A stretch of DNA of 64,000 nucleotides from Sphingomonas sanxanigenens DSM 19645 = NX02 (GCF_000512205.2 NZ_CP006644.1:806001-870000); one strand, 5' to 3'; counted from the first letter of the stretch, positions 17,882 to 26,566 are shown. Notes: generated by a model not told the origin, from the sequence alone. Translations and numbers: made by a program.

Positions 17882-18082
17882 TCAATCCACCAGCGCGCGC
17901 AGCTTTTCCATCAGCGCCTTGATGCGCTCGGCCGCTTCGGTGAAGGTCGCCACATCGGCGCGGTTGTTGTTGCCGCGCGCTTCCTTGATCGCTTCGACAT
18001 AGCTTTCCTGGTCTGCCTCGAGCGCATCGACGAGGATCTCGACCTCGTCGGACGACAGCGCAAGCTTGATGGTCTTGGACAT
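17882..18082 (-). CDS. Small helical hypothetical protein
   Basis: 66 residues (MSKTIKLALSSDEVEIL...), acidic and mainly helical: LVDALEADQESYVEAIKEA and TFTEAAERIKALMEKLRAL. The start at 18082 follows AAGG; the longer frame to 18142 adds an unlikely leader. No family recognised; the pattern looks like a conserved small cytoplasmic protein. It stands alone between the sigma factor and a small membrane protein. Confidence 0.65.
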   Translation of the reverse strand: MSKTIKLALSSDEVEILVDALEADQESYVEAIKEARGNNNRADVATFTEAAERIKALMEKLRALVD

Positions 18083-18224
18083 GGAAAAGGCCTTCATGGT
18101 CTGGGAGACGCGCCAACTAAGGACGCTGGACGGCAATGGCAACCGCCCGCGTGACGCTTACCGCCCCGCCCGATCCGCGATCGATAGGGATGGCGGATCG
18201 CTCAATCGCCGCGCGGGCCCGGGA

Positions 18225-18422
18225 TCAGAGGCTTGGTGTCACCAGCAGCCATGTCGCATAGGCGGCGAGCAGAACGCCGAGCGTGGCGGAGGAAGACATC
18301 ATGCCCCAGCCGACCAGCGTCAGCGTGCGCGAATGCGGCCGTTGCTGGCGGACGTTCCGGTGGCAGCATGCCAGCACGAACATGCCGACCAGCGCGTAGA
18401 AGAACAGCAGAAGATCGCTCAT
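18225..18422 (-). CDS. Small two-span membrane protein
   Basis: 65 residues from MSDLLLFFYALVGMFVLACC. Two hydrophobic segments (about 3-20 and 38-62) flank a basic turn (RNVRQQRPHSRT), so both ends probably lie on the same side. No family recognised. The longer frame to 18494 lacks a membrane-like start and was not used. Confidence 0.6.
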   Translation of the reverse strand: MSDLLLFFYALVGMFVLACCHRNVRQQRPHSRTLTLVGWGMMSSSATLGVLLAAYATWLLVTPSL

Positions 18423-18578
18423 AACCAATCCCACCCGGCTTGCGCGTATTCGCGCCTGATGCCCTTGAGCCCGAGGATAGCGCGAATCTCGCAACCGCGA
18501 AAAACCGATCGGCGGTGAAACGCCACGGTTGGCCGCGAGCCGTGCAACCGGAGCGGCGAGGCGTGCGTTTGAGACCGT

Positions 18579-19259
18579 TTATTTTCTGCCGGGAATGTTG
18601 AGCAGCCATGGTTTGATCGTGGTCGTCGGCCGGGGCTTGCCATCCAGTCGGCGCGCGCTGATCAGCCGCACCGGCGGCTGCAGCATCTGGCCCTTCATCG
18701 GCCCCACGCCGCCGCCGGTGCGCATCGCCAGGATGCGCTTGACCACATCCATGCCCGCCACGACATGGCCGAAGGCGGCATAGCCGGGCCGGCCGGGCTG
18801 CGCATCGAGCCCGGGCACCGGCCCGATCATGATGAAGAAATTGCCCATCGCCGAGCCCGGATCGCCGCCCCGCGCCATCGAAATCACGCCGTCGAGGTGG
18901 CGGATGCCGGTCATATTGGTCGGCTCATGATTGATCGGCGGCAGCGAGCGGCGCCGATCGGTGCTGATGCCGCCCTGGACGAAGCCGAACTTCGGATCGG
19001 TCCTGCGCCGCGCCGAGCGGTAGAAGCTGGTACCGTCGAGCCGGCCATCATCGACATAGGCGAGGAAATTGGCGCTGGTCTTGGGCGCGCGCTTCACATC
19101 CGCGGCGATCACGATCGGGCCCGCGCTGGTCTCTATCCGGACGCGGACATAGCCCGGGGTGGGGCGATTGGCAGGCGGCGCGGCCATCGCCGGCCAGGCG
19201 ATCGCGGCGATCGCGAGTAGCAAGGGCAGCAAGAGACGGAGGAGCGGGGTCGATGGCAT
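18579..19259 (-). CDS. Peptidylprolyl isomerase, cyclophilin type, secreted
   Basis: 226 residues. A signal peptide (LLRLLLPLLLAIAAIAWPAMA) precedes a cyclophilin domain: RVRIETSAGPIVIA, SANFLAYVDDGRLDGTSFYR, KFGFVQGG, GVISMARGGDPGSAMGNFFI, and YAAFGHVVAGMDVVKRI. It catalyses proline cis-trans isomerisation, presumably in the periplasm. The ATG at 19259 was chosen over a TTG three codons upstream. A C-terminal tail of about 20 residues is unusual. Confidence 0.93.
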   Translation of the reverse strand: MPSTPLLRLLLPLLLAIAAIAWPAMAAPPANRPTPGYVRVRIETSAGPIVIAADVKRAPKTSANFLAYVDDGRLDGTSFYRSARRRTDPKFGFVQGGISTDRRRSLPPINHEPTNMTGIRHLDGVISMARGGDPGSAMGNFFIMIGPVPGLDAQPGRPGYAAFGHVVAGMDVVKRILAMRTGGGVGPMKGQMLQPPVRLISARRLDGKPRPTTTIKPWLLNIPGRK

Positions 19260-19347
19260 ATGCTGCAACCGCTAACAACCACGGCCGGCAGCCGCAACCC
19301 GCACCTGGCGTGGCGCCGCGCTCCTGCGGCGGGGCGTGCGGCCCCGC

Positions 19348-19704
19348 TCAGCGCCGCTTGGTATCGCCGCGCAGCCGCTCCGCATTGACGGTGGCGCGCA
19401 GGACCTCGGCCCGGGTCTCGATCTCGCGGCGCTCGCTGGCGGAAAGATAGCCGTCGGCGCTGTAGCGATCCGCCAGCGTGTCGATCTGGCCGCGTTCGCG
19501 ACGCGCACGCTTCGCCTCGCCGCGCGAGAGTTCGCCGCTGCGCCGGCCGTCGCGGATCGCGTCGCTGGCGCGGCCGAGACTGGGGCCGATCCCCGAAGGG
19601 CCCGGCAGCGCCGGGGCAGGAGCCGGGCCGGTCGATCGCTGCGCCGCGGCGGGCAGCGCCGGCACCAGCAGTGCGATGGCCGCGATGAAGGCGAATGCGC
19701 GCAT
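19348..19704 (-). CDS. Secreted Arg/Ala-rich hypothetical protein
   Basis: 118 residues. The signal peptide MRAFAFIAAIALLVPALPAAA precedes a Pro/Ala linker and a helical part (DAIRDGRRSGELSRGEAKRARRER, LADRYSADGYLSASERREIE). The pattern of Asp, Gly and Ser-Glu spacing recalls a degenerate EF-hand-like pair seen in small sphingomonad secreted proteins; calcium binding is not shown. The start at 19704 was chosen for the leader. It lies 88 bp upstream of the cyclophilin gene on the same strand. Confidence 0.6.
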   Translation of the reverse strand: MRAFAFIAAIALLVPALPAAAQRSTGPAPAPALPGPSGIGPSLGRASDAIRDGRRSGELSRGEAKRARRERGQIDTLADRYSADGYLSASERREIETRAEVLRATVNAERLRGDTKRR

Positions 19705-19832
19705 GCATCTCTCCCGAAGCTGATGCGTTGAACCTAACATGCTGACGCCAGACTGCAAATCGCCGACCATCGGCCTTCGACATGCGGGCGGCGCAGGGCT
19801 ATCCTTTCGCAGTGCTGTCGAGGGAGCTTGCG

Positions 19833-20327
19833 ATGCGCGGAACGGTTCTGGGGTTCGATCCGGCGATCGGCGAGGGCGTGATCGCCACCGAGGATGGCGG
19901 GCGCGTGCGGTTCGTGCGCGCCGCGTGGCGCAGCCCGGGCGAGCCGCTGCCCGGCCGGCTGGTCGACTATGCGCTGGCGGAGGATGGCGCGATCGATATT
20001 TTCGTGGTGCCGGGCACCGCGGGTGCGCTGGTGGCGGGCGGTGCCGAGCCGCCGGAGCGGCGCGGAATCATCTACGGCGCGGTTTCGCTCTCCTGCGCAT
20101 TGTTCACCTACATGCTGGGGCCGTTCGGTGTCCTGACCGTGATCCCGGCGCTGGTGTTCGGCATCATGGGGCGCAATGCGGGCCGCGGGCTGGCCGATCG
20201 TACCGGCTATTATCTCAGTACCGCCGGGCTTGTGCTCGCGCTGATCGCGCTGCTGCTGGTGGTGATGACGGTCGCGGCGGTGTTCGGCTTCATCAGCTTC
20301 TTCGCGTGGATGCACGGCTTTTCCTGA
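19833..20327 (+). CDS. Cold-shock-like N-terminal domain fused to two membrane spans
   Basis: 164 residues. The N-terminus MRGTVLGFDPAIGEGVIATEDGGRVRF has the shape of a cold-shock/OB strand pair (KGxVxxFDxxxGxGxI). A linker leads to two membrane segments (about 90-115 and 129-155) separated by GIMGRNAGRGLADRTGYY, as in DUF4190-type proteins. Start 19833 follows GAGGGAG. A membrane protein with an OB-like head; role unknown. Confidence 0.75.
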   Translation: MRGTVLGFDPAIGEGVIATEDGGRVRFVRAAWRSPGEPLPGRLVDYALAEDGAIDIFVVPGTAGALVAGGAEPPERRGIIYGAVSLSCALFTYMLGPFGVLTVIPALVFGIMGRNAGRGLADRTGYYLSTAGLVLALIALLLVVMTVAAVFGFISFFAWMHGFS

Positions 20328-20393
20328 CGGCATTGAACCGCGCGCCGCGGCTGTTAGGGTCGGCGGCAGGATGGGGCACGCGAGGGGGGAGCG

Positions 20394-20975
20394 ATGCGTA
20401 CGTCGGCCATTGTGCGGGTATCAGGATATGTCGGGCTGGCGGGGCTGCTGGCCGCGACGGCAGGCTGCGGCAAATTGCCGGGCCTCGCCGAAACCACGCT
20501 CGACCTGCTGGAACAGGGATCGCCCAAGGCCTGCGTGGCGGAGGATGTGCGCAAGGTGCTGCGCGGCATGATCCGCCCGGCGCCGGGCAGCTTCGCCTTC
20601 ACCGGCATGGCCGACGCGGATGCGAAGCGGGTGATCGAGAGCTTCGCGATCGATTTCGAACAGACGACACTGGAGTCCAAGGATGAGGATGTTTCACGCG
20701 TGACATGCAGTGCCCAGGCGATCGTAAGCAATACGCGCGGCGTGCGCAGTTCGGGGCTGGCGATCCGCTATGACGTGCGCCCGGCCGCCGAATCCACCGA
20801 CAGGTTCGTGGTCGGCGGCGACGTGAGCGGCGCGACCGCCTTTCTTTCCGGCGCAGCGCTGGCGGCGATCACCGCCGAAGTGCTGACCGGCGAGCGGCAG
20901 GGCGGGCCCGCGCCCGATGCCAGCCCCACGGGCGAGGCGACCGGCACGGCCGCCGGCGACGGGTCGATCCGCTGA
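20394..20975 (+). CDS. Putative lipoprotein
   Basis: 193 residues. The leader ends in the lipobox LAATAGC (Cys about residue 25), so the protein is probably lipid-anchored. The mature part has two further Cys (KACVAEDV and VTCSAQA) and a Gly/Ala/Pro-rich tail. No family recognised. A strong purine-rich ribosome binding site (GAGGGGGGA) precedes the ATG. Its stop overlaps the start of the next gene (TGATG), so the two are translationally coupled. Confidence 0.75.
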   Translation: MRTSAIVRVSGYVGLAGLLAATAGCGKLPGLAETTLDLLEQGSPKACVAEDVRKVLRGMIRPAPGSFAFTGMADADAKRVIESFAIDFEQTTLESKDEDVSRVTCSAQAIVSNTRGVRSSGLAIRYDVRPAAESTDRFVVGGDVSGATAFLSGAALAAITAEVLTGERQGGPAPDASPTGEATGTAAGDGSIR

Positions 20976-21475
20976 TGCGCGGGATAATCTTCGCGGCGGC
21001 AGGCGCCGCCACCCTGTTCGCGGGCCTGCCCGGCACCGCCGTCGACGCGCAGGGCCCTGTGTCCGCGCCCAGGAAATTCTTCATCGGGGTGACCGAGGGC
21101 AAGGGTTCGGTGAAGATCGTGCTGCACAAGGCGCGCGCGGTCCATGTCCGCTCGGTCGGCCGGGTGGAGAATGACGGCACGTTGGTGCTCGACCAGCGCG
21201 TGGAGCAGGAAGGCGAAAAGCCGATGCAGCGCCAGTGGCGCCTGCGCGAGGGCGCCGGCGGCCAGATCAGCGGCAGTCTGAGCGATGCGAAGACGCCGGT
21301 GGTCGGCAAGGTCGCAGGACCCGTGCTGACGCTGAGCTATCAGATGAAGAGCGGTGAGAAGGTGGCGCAGGTGATCACCTTGGCGCCCGACGGGCAGAGC
21401 GCGTTCAACAAGATGACGATCCATCGCTTCGGCATGAAGGTGGCGACGCTGGAGGAGACGATCCGGCGGAAGTGA
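20975..21475 (+). CDS. Secreted DUF3833-like protein
   Basis: 166 residues with a leader (MRGIIFAAAGAATLFAGLPG). The mature part follows a lipocalin-like strand pattern (VHVRSVGRVENDGTLVLDQR, QRQWRLREGAGGQISGSLSD, VGKVAGPVLTLSYQM) reminiscent of DUF3833. Coupled to the upstream lipoprotein by a one-base overlap. Function unknown; the family match is from memory of the pattern. Confidence 0.65.
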   Translation: MRGIIFAAAGAATLFAGLPGTAVDAQGPVSAPRKFFIGVTEGKGSVKIVLHKARAVHVRSVGRVENDGTLVLDQRVEQEGEKPMQRQWRLREGAGGQISGSLSDAKTPVVGKVAGPVLTLSYQMKSGEKVAQVITLAPDGQSAFNKMTIHRFGMKVATLEETIRRK

Positions 21476-21484
21476 GGGGAGCTT

Positions 21485-22117
21485 TCACTTTTTCGCTGGC
21501 GCGTCGGTCCGGATTTCTTGCTCGATGAAGCCAACAAGGACCGGATGCAGGACCCGTAGTGGCGCACCTTCTGCATCTGTCACCGTCACCGGATGCCACC
21601 GCTGGGCGAGGTGCTCGCAACCGATTTTGGCGAGTGGCTTCTCGTCAGGCTTGCTGCCTCCATCACAGGCCTCGATCGCACCTCGTGCACTGATAATTAC
21701 ATTCAATGCAATGATCGCGGGACTTGGCAGGCCTTGTGGAACATGTGGTACTTCAAGGCGGAAATCGGTCTGCTCCCGGGGGAGTGGGGTGCCGCTGCCC
21801 CGTTGCCAGAGAACAAACCGCTTGAAGACGCTCGCGATCGGACGTCCATTCTGATCGGTCGCCGGGGCGAAGTGCCCTCGTTCCGTCATCTTGGCACAGA
21901 CCAGTTGATCCAGCCGCTGCGAACCGCTCGGCTGCGTGATATCGCAGCGCTGAACTGAACCATCCGCCGCGACGATTAACTGGAACCGCGTGTAGACCAC
22001 GTCCTTCAGTTCGAGGTCCGCGGGATAATCGGAGGCACCGATCCAATTTACTGGATCGATAGGGGTGGGCGGCTTGATCATATTCGCCGCCGCGGCGAAC
22101 AGCACTGCCGACAGCAT
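21485..22117 (-). CDS. TonB C-terminal-like periplasmic protein
   Basis: 210 residues with a short hydrophobic start. It appears to hold two copies of a TonB_C-type alpha/beta unit: DYPADLELKDVVYTRFQLIVAADGSVQRCDI..LDQLVCAKM and PSPAIIALNVIISARGAIEAC..KIGCEHL. Each has the paired Cys often seen in sphingomonad energy-transducer-like proteins. No N-terminal TonB anchor or Pro-rich stalk is present, so it is not a complete TonB. It converges on the DUF3833-like gene (10 bp between stops) and is divergent from the phage-like locus. Confidence 0.65.
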   Translation of the reverse strand: MLSAVLFAAAANMIKPPTPIDPVNWIGASDYPADLELKDVVYTRFQLIVAADGSVQRCDITQPSGSQRLDQLVCAKMTERGHFAPATDQNGRPIASVFKRFVLWQRGSGTPLPREQTDFRLEVPHVPQGLPSPAIIALNVIISARGAIEACDGGSKPDEKPLAKIGCEHLAQRWHPVTVTDAEGAPLRVLHPVLVGFIEQEIRTDAPAKK

Positions 22118-22311
22118 GCCGGATCTCCGTGTGTCGGTCCAAGACCGAGCAGGGATGAGTTCGACTGATCTTGGTAAGCCCGTGCGCGACGGTATAATTG
22201 GGCGGGGCGGTGCGCGCTTGTCAACGAGGGCGCTTCCCGCGATTCAAGTCGCGCGCGACTCCATCTACCCCGCGCTTCGTGAAATCCCCGCCCCACCCCC
22301 ATGAGCAGGAT

Positions 22312-22665
22312 ATGGCCCTGCTCCTCGCCGAACCGGCTTTTTGCCGGTTTCTCGCGCGGATGGTGCAGATGGCGGGGCTGCTGTCTCCCGCGAGCAATGG
22401 CGCCGATGGGCGCGATCTTCATTTTCATGAGGGGCGGCGCAGCCTGGCGTTCGATCTGTTGCGCGAGGCCGAGGCGGGGCAGCCGGTGGCGGCGCGGCAT
22501 CCGCATGCGGTGGCGACTTTGGTCGCGGCGCTGACCGCCCCCAAGCCTTCCCATCCCCCACAGCCGGCGGCGCGCCGCGGCGAGGAGCCTGACCCACGCT
22601 ATGACGACATCGACGACGAGCAACCCGATCCCGCTCTCGACGCAGGCGGGCGCCCCGCCGGCTGA
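22312..22665 (+). CDS. Bbp19-like phage protein
   Basis: 117 residues. AFCRFLARMVQMAGLLSP..DLHFHEGRRSLAFDLL matches the Bbp19-type pattern (F..R....G......F.EGRR..a..LL) that lies between portal and scaffold genes in BPP-1-like podoviruses. The C-terminus is Pro/Asp-rich. It is the first virion gene after the host TonB-like gene; no portal or terminase precedes it. The ATG at 22312 begins the recognised part. It overlaps the scaffold gene by 65 nt. Confidence 0.65.
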   Translation: MALLLAEPAFCRFLARMVQMAGLLSPASNGADGRDLHFHEGRRSLAFDLLREAEAGQPVAARHPHAVATLVAALTAPKPSHPPQPAARRGEEPDPRYDDIDDEQPDPALDAGGRPAG

Positions 22666-23275
22666 GCCAACGCCCACCGCGCTGGGCGGCGAGGCGCCCG
22701 CGCCGGACCCCGCGCCCGATGATGTCGAGGCGCGGCTCTATCCCGCCGGCGCGGATGAGGAGGTGGCGCCGCCGCCCGCCGAGCCGGACGGCGTTCCCGA
22801 AACCTATGCGCTGGCGGCCCCCGAAGGCGTCGAGCTCGACGCCGAGCTGGTGCTGGAAGCGACGCCGGTGCTGCGCGAGCTGGGGCTCAGCAACGAGGCG
22901 GCGAGCAAGCTGGTGCCGGTGGCGGCGAAGCTGGTCGAGAGCGCGGGGACGCGCGCGCTCGACGGGCTGATTGAGGCGGGCGAGCGGCAGCGGCGGGACT
23001 GGCTGGAGGCGGCGCGCGCCGACACCGAGATCGGCGGTCGGCGCTGGAACGAGACGCTGCGCAACGCCGGCGTCGCGCTCGATGCGTTCGGGTTTCGCGG
23101 CGGGCATCCGTTCCGGCAGGCGCTGGAGGATACCGGGTTCGGCAACCATCCCGACATGATCCGCCTGTTCGCGCGGCTTGGCACGATGGTGGGCGAGGAT
23201 GGCCAGTTCGTGCGCGGCGATGCCGGGGCGCGGGGGCGGCGGTCCACCGAGGATCTTTGGTACGGCGGGGAATGA
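22601..23275 (+). CDS. Phage capsid scaffolding protein
   Basis: 224 residues, acidic. The Pro/Ala/Glu-rich N-terminus (about 1-70) precedes a helical core (ELDAELVLEATPVLRELGLSNEAASKLVPVAAKL, RQRRDWLEAARADTEIGG) and the end HPDMIRLFARLGTMVGEDGQFV, a pattern typical of podovirus scaffolds. It directs procapsid assembly and leaves before maturation. It lies directly before the capsid gene, which supports the role. Confidence 0.8.
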   Translation: MTTSTTSNPIPLSTQAGAPPAEPTPTALGGEAPAPDPAPDDVEARLYPAGADEEVAPPPAEPDGVPETYALAAPEGVELDAELVLEATPVLRELGLSNEAASKLVPVAAKLVESAGTRALDGLIEAGERQRRDWLEAARADTEIGGRRWNETLRNAGVALDAFGFRGGHPFRQALEDTGFGNHPDMIRLFARLGTMVGEDGQFVRGDAGARGRRSTEDLWYGGE

Positions 23276-23278
23276 TCT

Positions 23279-23430
23279 TCATCCCCTTCCGCGCAGCGGG
23301 AGGGGCTGGGGAGGACCTGTTTTCTTCCCCCTTTTAAAGCGTTTCGTGGGCGGATGCCTCGGAGCCGAAGTGGCTCGCTCCGCTCGCGCACTCACCCAAC
23401 CCCTCCCGCGAAAAGCGGGAGAGGGCTCAC
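23279..23430. repeat. REP-like GC-rich hairpins between scaffold and capsid genes
   Basis: Two G/C hairpins: CCCCTTCCGCGCAGCGGGAG near 23284 and CCCTCCCGCGAAAAGCGGGA near 23400, separated by about 90 bp. The style matches the repeats at 29821-30049 and looks like chromosomal REP-type elements rather than phage DNA. Confidence 0.6.
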
Positions 23431-23446
23431 CAAGGAGCAGTGATAC

Positions 23447-24478
23447 ATGGCAACGATCGGCAACAGTTTCGTCAATCTGATCGATCTCTACCGGTCGATG
23501 GGGCCGCAGGGTGAGATCGATGCGAGCGTGATCGAGGTGCTGCATCGGCTTTCGCCGACGGTGAAGGATGCGATCGCCACCGAGTGCAACATGGGCACCA
23601 CCCACAAGCACACGATCCGCACCGGCCTGCCTTCGGTCACCTGGGGGCGGCTCTACCAGGGCATTCCGCAGTCCAAGAGCACCAAGGCGCAGGTGGAGGA
23701 CACGACCGGCTTCGTCGAGGGGCTCTCGACGATCGACGAGCGGCTGCTCGACATCTCGCCCAACCCGGCAGCGACGCGGCTGTCGGAGGCGGAGGGCTTC
23801 CTCGAGGCGATGGTGCAGGAGGTGGAGACCGGCATCTTCTATTCGGACGTCGCCTCGACGCCGGAGAAGTTCCGAGGGCTCGCCGCGCGCTACAACGTGT
23901 CGGGCGGCAGCGGCGCCGGCAACCAGATCGTCAAGGCGGGCGGAACGGGCGCGGACAATACCAGCATCTGGTTCGTCACCTGGGGCGAGAGCCAGACGAC
24001 CTTGCTGTTCCCCAAGGGCACCCGCGCCGGTCTGCAGCGGCAGGACATGGGCCGTCAGCGCGTGCTGGATGGCGACAACAACGCCTATTACGCGATGGAG
24101 GAACAGTTCCGCTGGCATGTCGGCCTGGCGGTGCGCGACTGGCGCTACAATGTGCGCGTCGCCAATATCGACGTAAGCGAGGCGCAGGCGGGCAATGTCG
24201 ACCTGTACCGCTTCATGCGCCAGGCCTTCTACAAGCTGCAGGGTCGCCGCGCGACCAAGATGGACGATCCCAACGCGGCGAAGAACGGCCGCACCGTGAT
24301 CTACATGAACCGCGACATGCTGGAGGCGCTGGACGCGCTCGCCACCAATGACGGCGCCGGCGACAATTTCGTGCGGCTGACGCCGATGCAGCTCGAGGGG
24401 CAGGAAGTGATGTCCTACCGCGGCATCCCGATCCGCGAGACCGACGCGCTGGTGAACAGCGAAGCCTTGGTCGCCTGA
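23447..24478 (+). CDS. Major capsid protein (BPP-1-like podovirus)
   Basis: 343 residues. The start MATIGNSFVNLIDLYRSMGP, the segment TGLPSVTWGRLYQGIPQSKS and the C-terminal GQEVMSYRGIPIRETDAL are typical of the phage GP7/Bbp17-type major capsid protein of the HK97 fold. It forms the icosahedral shell. The ribosome binding site is AAGGAGC. The gene appears intact, with no stop or frameshift. The neighbouring scaffold and cement genes support the call. Confidence 0.88.
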   Translation: MATIGNSFVNLIDLYRSMGPQGEIDASVIEVLHRLSPTVKDAIATECNMGTTHKHTIRTGLPSVTWGRLYQGIPQSKSTKAQVEDTTGFVEGLSTIDERLLDISPNPAATRLSEAEGFLEAMVQEVETGIFYSDVASTPEKFRGLAARYNVSGGSGAGNQIVKAGGTGADNTSIWFVTWGESQTTLLFPKGTRAGLQRQDMGRQRVLDGDNNAYYAMEEQFRWHVGLAVRDWRYNVRVANIDVSEAQAGNVDLYRFMRQAFYKLQGRRATKMDDPNAAKNGRTVIYMNRDMLEALDALATNDGAGDNFVRLTPMQLEGQEVMSYRGIPIRETDALVNSEALVA

Positions 24479-24505
24479 GCCCCCTTTTCGACGGAGATAC
24501 ATGAC

Positions 24506-24934
24506 ATGATCATCGACGATACTCTGGTGCTTTCGGAAAACCAGGCGATCACCGCCGCCGCGGGCTCGACCAACGTGATCGACCTCGGCGCGATCGGCAC
24601 CGCCTTCGGCCACGCCGCTCCGCTGGCACGCGACGTGGGCAAGGGCGGTCGCGTGCCGATCTCGATCGCGGTGACGGAAGCGTTCGCGGGCCTCACCACG
24701 CTGACGATCGCGCTGCAGGTGGACGACAATGCGGGCTTCTCGTCGCCCAGGACGGTGGCCAGCTCGGGCGCGATTCCCGTGGCGGCGCTGGTCGCGGGCT
24801 ATCGCCCGAGCTTTCCGGATCATGTGCCGGAAGGAACGGACGAGCGCTATCTGCGGCTGTTCTACACGCCGGCGGGCACCGCGACCGCGGGGCGGATCAC
24901 CGCGGCGGTTTCGGCGGGGCGGCAGAGCGGGTGA
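24506..24934 (+). CDS. Bbp16-like capsid cement protein
   Basis: 142 residues (MIIDDTLVLSENQAITAAAG, then LARDVGKGGRVPISIAVTEAF, and PEGTDERYLRLFYTPAGTATAGRITAAV). The beta-rich pattern and position right after the capsid gene fit the Bbp16 family of decoration proteins that stabilise the capsid. The gene is followed by an intrinsic terminator at 24958-24984. Confidence 0.8.
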   Translation: MIIDDTLVLSENQAITAAAGSTNVIDLGAIGTAFGHAAPLARDVGKGGRVPISIAVTEAFAGLTTLTIALQVDDNAGFSSPRTVASSGAIPVAALVAGYRPSFPDHVPEGTDERYLRLFYTPAGTATAGRITAAVSAGRQSG

Positions 24935-24957
24935 GGGTGCTGCTTGTGGGGTGAAAG

Positions 24958-24984
24958 GGGCGGGCCATTTGGCTCGCCCTTTTT
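24958..24984 (+). terminator. Intrinsic terminator after the cement gene
   Basis: The arms GGGCGGGCC and GGCTCGCCC (one mismatch) enclose an ATTT loop and are followed by TTTTT. It is placed 24 bp after the cement stop. A near-identical hairpin recurs at 25472-25501. Confidence 0.8.
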
Positions 24985-25148
24985 GTTGCCATCGTCATCA
25001 AATAAACTTCGCAGGAGCGTGCGGATTGGGTGACTACGTGGTGTCTTTGGCATCGGCCGTAAAAGTGCACAACGTTTTACCTGCGGCCGGCTGGATCATC
25101 TGGAGAAAATCTGGAATCCATCGAGCAAAGCGCATCGCGACAGGGAGC

Positions 25149-25445
25149 ATGAGTGTGAACAAGCTGGTTGGGTTGGGTTATGTTACTGTATTGGCGCTGA
25201 ATCTGGCCGCGGTCGCGCCGCTTGGCGCACAGACCTCACCGGAGACGGCGGCGCCTGCGCCGGCAACGCCGACACCCGTCAAGCCGGAGAAGCCGATCTG
25301 CCGGACCGAGAAGCAGACCGGATCGCGCTTCGGCAAGCGCGTGTGCCACTCCGCGGCCGAATGGAAGGCGCTGGCCGAGGAAGCCCGGCGGGGTGCCGAA
25401 GGGATGGCGCTGCGCCAATCCCTTGAGAACCAACCGGGCTACTGA
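25149..25445 (+). CDS. Small periplasmic protein of host type inside the capsid gene block
   Basis: 98 residues. The signal peptide (KLVGLGYVTVLALNLAAVAP) is followed by a Pro/Ala linker and a core PICRTEKQTGSRFGKRVCHSAAEWKALAEEARRG with two Cys. This is a family I recognise as common in sphingomonad chromosomes (pattern C-R-T-E-x-x-T-G-S...C...EW), function unknown. It is not a virion protein. It sits between two matching terminators within the head genes, which suggests later insertion. Confidence 0.75.
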   Translation: MSVNKLVGLGYVTVLALNLAAVAPLGAQTSPETAAPAPATPTPVKPEKPICRTEKQTGSRFGKRVCHSAAEWKALAEEARRGAEGMALRQSLENQPGY

Positions 25446-25471
25446 TCGGCGGTGGAATGCGGTTGAGGGAA

Positions 25472-25501
25472 GGGCGGGCCGGTTGGCTCGCCCTTTTTTT
25501 T
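25472..25501 (+). terminator. Intrinsic terminator after the small periplasmic gene
   Basis: The arms GGGCGGGCC and GGCTCGCCC enclose a GGTT loop and are followed by eight T. The stem is the same as at 24958-24984; only the loop differs. Confidence 0.82.
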
Positions 25502-25966
25502 GGGGGGGGCGAGGAAGGTGTTGCAGGACGGGCCCTTACGCATACCTCAATTCCGTTCGGCCCGAGTGAAGCATGTCCCGAGCGAAGACGAGTGGTCGAG
25601 GGGGGAGACACGACGGCACTCTCCACCCGCACCCGTCTAGCGAGGCCGAGACGGCCGGCGTTTTGGCCTACCTCCGGCCGTCTCGGCTTCGCTCGACGGA
25701 TCCCTCGACTGCGCTCGGGACGAACGGTTGGGTTGGGGGCTCCGAGGTATTTCGGGGAGGTATTTCGGGGACACAATATGAAACTTGAATCTGGTATTGT
25801 GTCCCCGAAACTCATCGCGCGGGACGAACGGGTCGTCGGGGGGGGCTTGGGACGAGCGGGGGCGGGGGCATCGAGACAAACGGCTTTTGAGGCAGCGAGG
25901 CGAACATGAGGACAGCAACGTCTCCCGCGATTCACGTTCCGCCCCACCGCCCTTACCCCCACGGCC
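25502..25966. repeat. Repeat-rich intergenic region with a 16-bp perfect inverted repeat
   Basis: About 460 bp without a credible gene. It holds several GC-rich host-style palindromic stretches (for example a GAGCGAAG / CTTCGCTC pair flanking 25620-25690). A perfect inverted repeat, TTTCGGGGACACAATA at 25763-25778, pairs with its complement at 25795-25810. That GGGGACACAATA end resembles REP/MITE elements mobilised by REP-associated transposases. It lies just upstream of the tail tubular A gene. Confidence 0.65.
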
Positions 25967-26566
25967 ATGGCAAGCAGCATATCCATCTGCAACATGGCGC
26001 TGGCGGAGATCGGCGCCGATGCGATCGCCTCGCTCGAGGAGGAATCGGTCAGCGCGCGCGAATGTGCGCGGGCGTTCGATCAGTGCCTGGGCGAACTTCT
26101 CGAAATGGCCGAATGGGGCTTTGCGGAGCGGCGCACGGCGCTGGCCGAACTGCCCAACGACCGGCCCGGCGAATGGCAGCATGCCTATGCGCTGCCCGCG
26201 GACCTCGCCAATGCGATCCGGGTGCGGCGGGCGGATGCGCGGGCGCCCGATGCGGCGCCGATTTCCTTCCTGATCGCGGGCGGCAAGCTCTATTGCGACG
26301 TCGCGCCGGCGCTGTTCGATTATGGTCGTGCCAGCGTTTCCCCCGCCGAGCTGCCGGCGCTGCTGGTGCGCGCGCTGGTGCTGGAGATCGCGGCGCGGAT
26401 CGCCTTTCCGGTCAAGAAGGACGGGCGGCTGAAGGAAGGGCTGATCCGCCAGGCGGAGGTGGCGCGGGCGCGCGCCATCGCCGATGACGAAAACCGCAAC
26501 CCGCGCCGCGTGCCCCATTATACCAGCCCCGTCGATGCGGCGCGGCTGGGCTGGGAGGTGGCGTGA
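25967..26566 (+). CDS. Tail tubular protein A (T7 gp11-like)
   Basis: 199 residues. SICNMALAEIGADAIASLEE, ARECARAFDQCLGELLEMAEWGFAERR and GEWQHAYALPADLANAIRVR are hallmarks of the podovirus tail tubular A/adaptor family. It joins the portal to the nozzle. The stop overlaps the start of the next gene (TGATG). No frameshift is visible. Confidence 0.85.
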   Translation: MASSISICNMALAEIGADAIASLEEESVSARECARAFDQCLGELLEMAEWGFAERRTALAELPNDRPGEWQHAYALPADLANAIRVRRADARAPDAAPISFLIAGGKLYCDVAPALFDYGRASVSPAELPALLVRALVLEIAARIAFPVKKDGRLKEGLIRQAEVARARAIADDENRNPRRVPHYTSPVDAARLGWEVA

